From CAZEVY01 sp964515555 (lineage in GTDB: Bacteria > Acidobacteriota > Terriglobia > Bryobacterales > Bryobacteraceae), in NCBI GenBank assembly GCA_964515555.1, contig CAZEVY010000149.1:1-8995 (forward strand): DNA of 8,995 bases, written 5' to 3'. The translations under genes and the position numbers were made by a program. Shown here in pieces: positions 5,623-8,995 of this stretch. A model generated the notes under the pieces. That model saw only the letters and a program-made list of their open reading frames with translations, had not been told where the DNA came from and ran no database searches. Within the stretch, counting starts at the first letter, position 1; each line of letters opens with the position of its first letter.

Positions 5623-6783
5623 ATGCGCGCGGTGGTCTGGTTGCTCGCCGCCGGGCTATACGCCCAGGACGCCGGACTGACGAAGCTCCGCGACACGCTG
5701 GTTGAGCTGCGAAAGCAGCGTGAGGAATACTCCACCCGCGGAAAACCGCTGCTCGACGTCGCCAAGCGCCAGTTACGCGAGTGGATCGAGTCAAGACTGC
5801 CCGGCCTCAATTGGAAGGAAGGCGACGCGATCCTGTTCGCCCAACGCCTTAACACTGAAATCGACCAAGCGAAGCTCCGTTGCGACGACGCCAGCTGTGA
5901 CGAGGCGAACTACCTTGGCTTTGTCGGAAGGATTCGGGTGGAGTTTCGGAGTGGTGGACTGCTCATCATCACCGGGTTGGGAATCGTTTGTGGCTACGAT
6001 GAATCGGCCTACCTTTATGAGTACACTCGAGGCGACAGCCGCCAATGGCGGCGTTATTGGCAGAGCGAACAACCGGCGAGCAATGACCAGGAGTACACGC
6101 CGCAGAACTTTGATGGCGTCTTCACATCCCGCGTATACGGCGGTATCAAACACCGCCTCGTGCTGACAATCGGCCACAACCCTTGGTGCTCTTCAGCCTG
6201 GCATCCCGTCTACTACCGGCTCTGGAGAATCGACCCGGGCACGTCGGCTTCGTTCCTTATGGTGGACGGGCGTCGAGACGCTTACTTGAACTACCAGCTA
6301 GGTCAGGCATATTCAACGGGCGCCGTCATTGAGTTCTCCGTCGGGAGCATCGACACGGGCGTCCACAGCCGGCCCGTCGTGTTGAAGTATGCTGTCGATG
6401 GCAAGACTGCCAAAAGGATTGATCCCGTCGCGCTCAACCCTCGGGACTTCGTCGACGAGTGGCTCCAGAGCTCATGGCCGGAAAGCTCGGCATGGTCGGC
6501 GCCCGGGGCCCAGTCCCGGCTGCATCAGTGGCATCAGTTGCTGACGGCGCCGCGATTCATCTATGGAGAGTTTCTCTATCCCACACGACACTGCATGGAA
6601 ATGCCCGATCTGTGGCAGGTCGGCGTCGAGTTGCCACAGCCAACCTACTTCCTCGTGCGCTGGAGGCCGCCCTATACTTTTCGCATGGTCGACATCAGTG
6701 TCCACCCGCGGCCGGAGTGCAATGAAGAAGATCGCGAGGCCGACGAACCCCGGACGCTGTTCGCCGGACAAGAGCGACCGTGA
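5623..6783 (+). CDS. Secreted protein of unknown function
   Basis: I do not recognise this 386-residue protein. A short signal-like N-terminus (MRAVVWLLAAGLYAQ, 1-15) is followed by a charged, probably helical segment with repeating Leu/Arg/Glu (18-60), then a largely beta-like region rich in Tyr and Trp (about 95-360) and an acidic, polar tail (365-386). Six cysteines (87, 92, 123, 189, 324, 366) could form disulfides if exported. Notable stretches are GHNPWCSSAWHPVYYRLWRI (184-203) and DPVALNPRDFVDEWLQSSW (267-285). No catalytic motif is evident. The ATG at 5623 is chosen for the signal peptide and lies four bases after the rhodanese stop; the frame is also open upstream but there it shadows the rhodanese. 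Codon use has clearly more A- and T-ending codons than the flanking genes, hinting at relaxed selection or a different origin. Confidence 0.75.
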   Translation: MRAVVWLLAAGLYAQDAGLTKLRDTLVELRKQREEYSTRGKPLLDVAKRQLREWIESRLPGLNWKEGDAILFAQRLNTEIDQAKLRCDDASCDEANYLGFVGRIRVEFRSGGLLIITGLGIVCGYDESAYLYEYTRGDSRQWRRYWQSEQPASNDQEYTPQNFDGVFTSRVYGGIKHRLVLTIGHNPWCSSAWHPVYYRLWRIDPGTSASFLMVDGRRDAYLNYQLGQAYSTGAVIEFSVGSIDTGVHSRPVVLKYAVDGKTAKRIDPVALNPRDFVDEWLQSSWPESSAWSAPGAQSRLHQWHQLLTAPRFIYGEFLYPTRHCMEMPDLWQVGVELPQPTYFLVRWRPPYTFRMVDISVHPRPECNEEDREADEPRTLFAGQERP

Positions 6784-7011
6784 CCGTTCGCGTACTCACC
6801 CCCGCCGACGCCATCGCGGCCATAGCCGGATTCAGCTTCATGCCGCTCCCTGCTGGCGATGGACGCCGTCAAGCGCGGCAGTGCCGTGCGGCATTGTGAG
6901 AAACTCGGCTTCACGCGCAACGGCGAGATTTCGCGCCACGCGCGATCCGCAACCGGAAGCCGGGAGGCGACCGTGTTGATTCACCACTGGATGGAGGGAG
7001 TGGCCGATTGA
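6780..7011 (+). pseudogene. Degraded GNAT-like acetyltransferase relic
   Basis: Two short reading frames fill the gap between the unknown secreted protein and gltS. The first starts at GTG 6780, overlapping the previous stop as GTGA, and reads MTVRVLTPADAIAAIAGF before losing sense and stopping at 6897-6899. The second, in the next frame, opens after 6825 and reads RGSAVRHCEKLGFTRNGEIS and on to a stop at 7009-7011, overlapping the gltS start as TTGA. The piece RGSAVRHCEKLGF resembles the acetyl-CoA-binding end of GNAT acetyltransferases, and VRVLTPADA resembles a GNAT N-terminus. Together they cover only about 77 codons against the usual 140-170, so an internal deletion plus a frame change is likely. 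Neither piece alone looks like a functional protein. The family call rests on a short match. Confidence 0.4.
6993..7000 (+). promoter_or_regulatory. Ribosome binding site fixing the gltS TTG start
   Basis: GGAGGGAG ends seven bases before TTG 7008. This strong Shine-Dalgarno match supports TTG as the initiator of the symporter, since no ATG or GTG in frame lies nearby before the first transmembrane segment. Confidence 0.75.
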
Positions 7012-8189
7012 TCCCCGTGCTCACGCTCACGTCGATCCAGGTGCTCGGCCTGGCGTGCTTCGGCATCGTGCTGGGCGGCTGGATCAAGCGCCTCTTTCCG
7101 TTTCTCGACCGCGTCAACATTCCCGCCTCGATCGCCGGCGGCATGGTCTACGCCGTGGCCGTGTTCGCCATGCGCGACCGCGTGCTGAACTTCGAGATGG
7201 ACATGGCGGTGCGCGACGTGCTGATGGTCGGATTCTTCACGACAGTCGGCATCAACGCGAGTCTGCGGCTGGTGAGGACCGGCGGACGGCTGGTGCTGGT
7301 GTTTCTGGCGATGGCCGCCGTGGGACTGGTGCTTCAGAACGCGGTCGGCATCGCTATCGCCAAGGCCGTCGGACTCGATCCGCTGATCGGCATGCTGGCC
7401 GGCTCCATCTCGCTCACCGGCGGTCCGGCGACGGCGCTGGCCTTCGGCGCGACCTTCGAGAAGCTGGGCGTGCCGTCGGCGACGGTGCTGGGACTCGCCT
7501 CGGCGATCTTCGGCATCACCATCGGCGGGCTCATCAGCGGATACTTCGGCGGAAGGCTGATCCGGCGGCACGGGCTACGGTCGTCGGTGGTCGATCCGGG
7601 CGTCGAAGTGGCGGAGACGGAGCAGGCGGCGGAATCGTCGCTGATGTCGAATGTCGTGGTCGTCGGCGTCTCGATGGGATTGGGGACGCTGGTGAGTCTC
7701 GGGCTGGAGAAACTCGGGATGATTCTGCCGGCCTACATCGGCGCGATGATCGTAGCCGCGGCGCTGCGCAACATCGACGACGCCACGGGCTTCGCGCGCA
7801 TCTCTCCGGCTTGGATGGACCAGATCGGCACCATCGCGCTCGACATCTTCATCGTGATGGCGCTGCTGACGCTGCGGCTGTGGGAGCTCATCCATCTCGC
7901 CGTGCCGGTGCTGACGATTCTGGTCGCGCAGCTTCTGCTGATGGCGGCCTTGTGCTGGAGTTTTCTGTATCGCGTGATGGGGCGCGACTACGAGGCGGCG
8001 GTGATGTCGACGGGCTACTCGGGATTCATGCTCGGCACCACGGCCAACGCCATGGGCTGCATGCAGGAGCTCGTGAAGAAGCACGGTCCGGCGCCGGCGG
8101 CGTTTCTGGCGGTGAGCCTGGTGGGGGCGTTTCTGATCGACTTCTGCAACGCGCTGGTGGTGACGCAGACGATCAATCTATTGCGGTGA
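7008..8189 (+). CDS. gltS: Sodium/glutamate symporter GltS family
   Basis: This 393-residue inner-membrane protein (E. coli GltS has 401) consists of about ten hydrophobic helices in two inverted halves separated by a polar loop (about 186-212). Family segments visible are NIPASIAGGMVYA (37-49), MAVRDVLMVGFFTTVGINASL (66-86), DPLIGMLAGSISLTGG (124-139), and, in the second half, LWELIHLAVPVLTILVAQ (291-308), MSTGYSGFMLGTTANAM (333-349) and VSLVGAFLIDFCNALV (369-384). These include both re-entrant loops. GltS members couple sodium to glutamate uptake. The first loop reads GGPAT where the E. coli protein has GGHGT, and the second GTTANAM where it has GATPTAI, so substrate range may differ. The TTG start overlaps the relic's stop as TTGA and follows a strong ribosome site. 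The SDR gene follows after eleven bases. Confidence 0.9.
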   Translation: MIPVLTLTSIQVLGLACFGIVLGGWIKRLFPFLDRVNIPASIAGGMVYAVAVFAMRDRVLNFEMDMAVRDVLMVGFFTTVGINASLRLVRTGGRLVLVFLAMAAVGLVLQNAVGIAIAKAVGLDPLIGMLAGSISLTGGPATALAFGATFEKLGVPSATVLGLASAIFGITIGGLISGYFGGRLIRRHGLRSSVVDPGVEVAETEQAAESSLMSNVVVVGVSMGLGTLVSLGLEKLGMILPAYIGAMIVAAALRNIDDATGFARISPAWMDQIGTIALDIFIVMALLTLRLWELIHLAVPVLTILVAQLLLMAALCWSFLYRVMGRDYEAAVMSTGYSGFMLGTTANAMGCMQELVKKHGPAPAAFLAVSLVGAFLIDFCNALVVTQTINLLR

Positions 8190-8194
8190 GGAGG
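8188..8194 (+). promoter_or_regulatory. Ribosome binding site choosing the SDR start
   Basis: GAGGAGG begins inside the gltS stop codon and lies six bases before TTG 8201. Two other in-frame starts, GTG 8186 (overlapping the gltS stop as GTGA) and TTG 8195, would place this site inside or directly at the start codon, so TTG 8201 is preferred. Confidence 0.7.
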
Positions 8195-8200
8195 TTGCAC

Positions 8201-8959
8201 TTGGACAACGGAATCGCGGGACGTGCGGCGCTGGTGACGGGCGCGAGCCGCGGCATAGGCGCGGCAACGGCGATTGCACTGGCGCGTGCGGGCGCGCGCC
8301 GCGTCGCGATCCACTACGGCGGCTACGAAGAGGGCGCGAAGAAGACGCTGGCCTCGGTGCGCGAGGCCGGGGCCGAAGGTTCGATCGTCGGCGGCGATCT
8401 GGCGACGGTCGAAGGCGCGCGGGCGTTTATCGCGTCGCTCGGCGGGGAGGAGTTCGACATTCTGGTGAACAACGCCGGTCACCTGGTGGAGCGCGCGCCG
8501 CTGACCTCGATGTCCGAGGATCTGTACGACCGCATCATGAACCTGAACGCGCGCAGCCTGTGGTTCATCACGCAGGCGGTGGCGCCGGCGATGATCCGCA
8601 AGGGCGCCGGGGCGATCGTGAACGTCAGCTCGATCGCGGCGCGGCACGGCGGCGGTCCTGGGGCGACCATCTACGCGGCGGCCAAGGCGGCGGTGGCGGC
8701 GATGACCAAGGGGATGTCGAAGGAGCTGGCGCCGAAGGGGATTCGCGTGAACGCCATCAGTCCGGGGACGGTCGACAATTATTTTCACGAGAAATATTCG
8801 ACGCGCGAGATGCTGGAGGGCGTGGTGCGGATGACGCCGGCGGGGCGGCTGGGGACCAACGAGGAGATGGCCGACGTGATCGTGTTCCTGTGCTCGGAGG
8901 GGTCGCGCTATGTGCACGGGCAGACGATCGAGATCAACGGCGGGATGTACATGGTGTGA
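8201..8959 (+). CDS. Short-chain dehydrogenase/reductase (FabG-like SDR)
   Basis: This is a 252-residue classical SDR with all family elements: cofactor loop TGASRGIG (13-20), D66 in GGDLA, NNAG (90-93), N116 in NLNARS, catalytic serine in NVSSIAA (141-147), YAAAK (158-162) with Y158 and K162, and ISPGTV (186-191). The C-terminus EINGGMYMV (244-252) is the usual end of FabG-type enzymes. Such proteins reduce or oxidise a carbonyl or alcohol with NAD(P)H in the cytoplasm; R34 and H38-Y39 after the second strand leave cofactor choice open. The substrate cannot be deduced, and FabG itself is unlikely to be meant here because no fatty-acid genes are near. TTG 8201 is the best start. It closes the visible gene train; no hairpin terminator is seen after it in the remaining 36 bases. 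Confidence 0.92.
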   Translation: MDNGIAGRAALVTGASRGIGAATAIALARAGARRVAIHYGGYEEGAKKTLASVREAGAEGSIVGGDLATVEGARAFIASLGGEEFDILVNNAGHLVERAPLTSMSEDLYDRIMNLNARSLWFITQAVAPAMIRKGAGAIVNVSSIAARHGGGPGATIYAAAKAAVAAMTKGMSKELAPKGIRVNAISPGTVDNYFHEKYSTREMLEGVVRMTPAGRLGTNEEMADVIVFLCSEGSRYVHGQTIEINGGMYMV

Positions 8960-8978
8960 GCGGGATTCTATTATTGGC

Positions 8979-8995
8979 CGCAGATGAACGCAGAT
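8979..8995. repeat. Start of a 10-base tandem repeat CGCAGATGAA, cut by the window edge
   Basis: CGCAGATGAA (8979-8988) is followed directly by CGCAGAT (8989-8995), a second copy cut off by the end of the window. It lies 19 bases after the SDR stop in non-coding sequence. Only 1.7 copies are visible, so the array length is unknown; repeats of this kind of wording occur between genes in many GC-rich environmental bacteria. Confidence 0.45.

Noticed and set aside
6722..6979. Reading frame from ATG 6722 across the gap before gltS
   Set aside because: It overlaps the end of the secreted protein, is Arg/Pro/Ser-rich, lacks any motif and competes with the GNAT-like reading.
7055..8200. Open frame upstream of and in frame with the SDR, which would give a 634-residue fusion
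   Set aside because: This part is the +1 shadow of gltS, with Arg/Gly-rich nonsense sequence; the SDR fold is complete from TTG 8201, which has its own strong ribosome site.

Overview
The window is 8,995 bases of GC-rich, gene-dense bacterial DNA with almost no free intergenic space. The gene content suggests an Acidobacteriota member of the Solibacter/Bryobacter type: a Tat-exported Gfo/Idh/MocA oxidoreductase paired with a DUF1080 (3-keto-disaccharide hydrolase) protein, a xylose-isomerase-like TIM barrel, several TTG starts and heptamer intergenic repeats. This placement is inference; Planctomycetota or Verrucomicrobiota are not excluded.

Layout: (1) At 1-66 there is a short heptamer tandem repeat abutting the first stop codon. 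(2) At 67-2189, on the minus strand, is a two-gene operon: a Tat-signal Gfo/Idh/MocA oxidoreductase, then a Sec-signal DUF1080 protein, joined by an ATGA overlap. (3) At 2190-2268 is a 79-base divergent intergenic region holding an inverted repeat that overlaps the ribosome binding site of the oxidoreductase. (4) At 2269-8959, on the plus strand, is a tightly packed gene train: sugar isomerase/epimerase, murQ, murA, rhodanese, a secreted protein of unknown function, a GNAT-like gene relic, a GltS-type sodium/glutamate symporter and a short-chain dehydrogenase. Most junctions are stop-start overlaps (TTGA, ATGA, GTGA) or gaps of 11 bases or less. (5) At the right edge the first copies of a 10-base tandem repeat appear.

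Functionally the window has two themes. The left part (oxidoreductase, DUF1080, isomerase-like TIM barrel) fits sugar catabolism through 3-keto intermediates. The middle part deals with the lactyl ether of muramic acid: MurQ breaks it during wall recycling, and MurA makes the enolpyruvyl ether at the first step of new wall synthesis.

The strongest signal not explained by the genes is a perfect 14-base palindrome inside murQ (3431-3444) that matches the parS centromere site of ParB. Nearby, at about 3.1-4 kb, the plus strand changes from C-rich to G-rich, and murQ lacks a normal start codon close to its conserved core. These last two may mark an old rearrangement junction or, with parS, an origin-side position on the chromosome.
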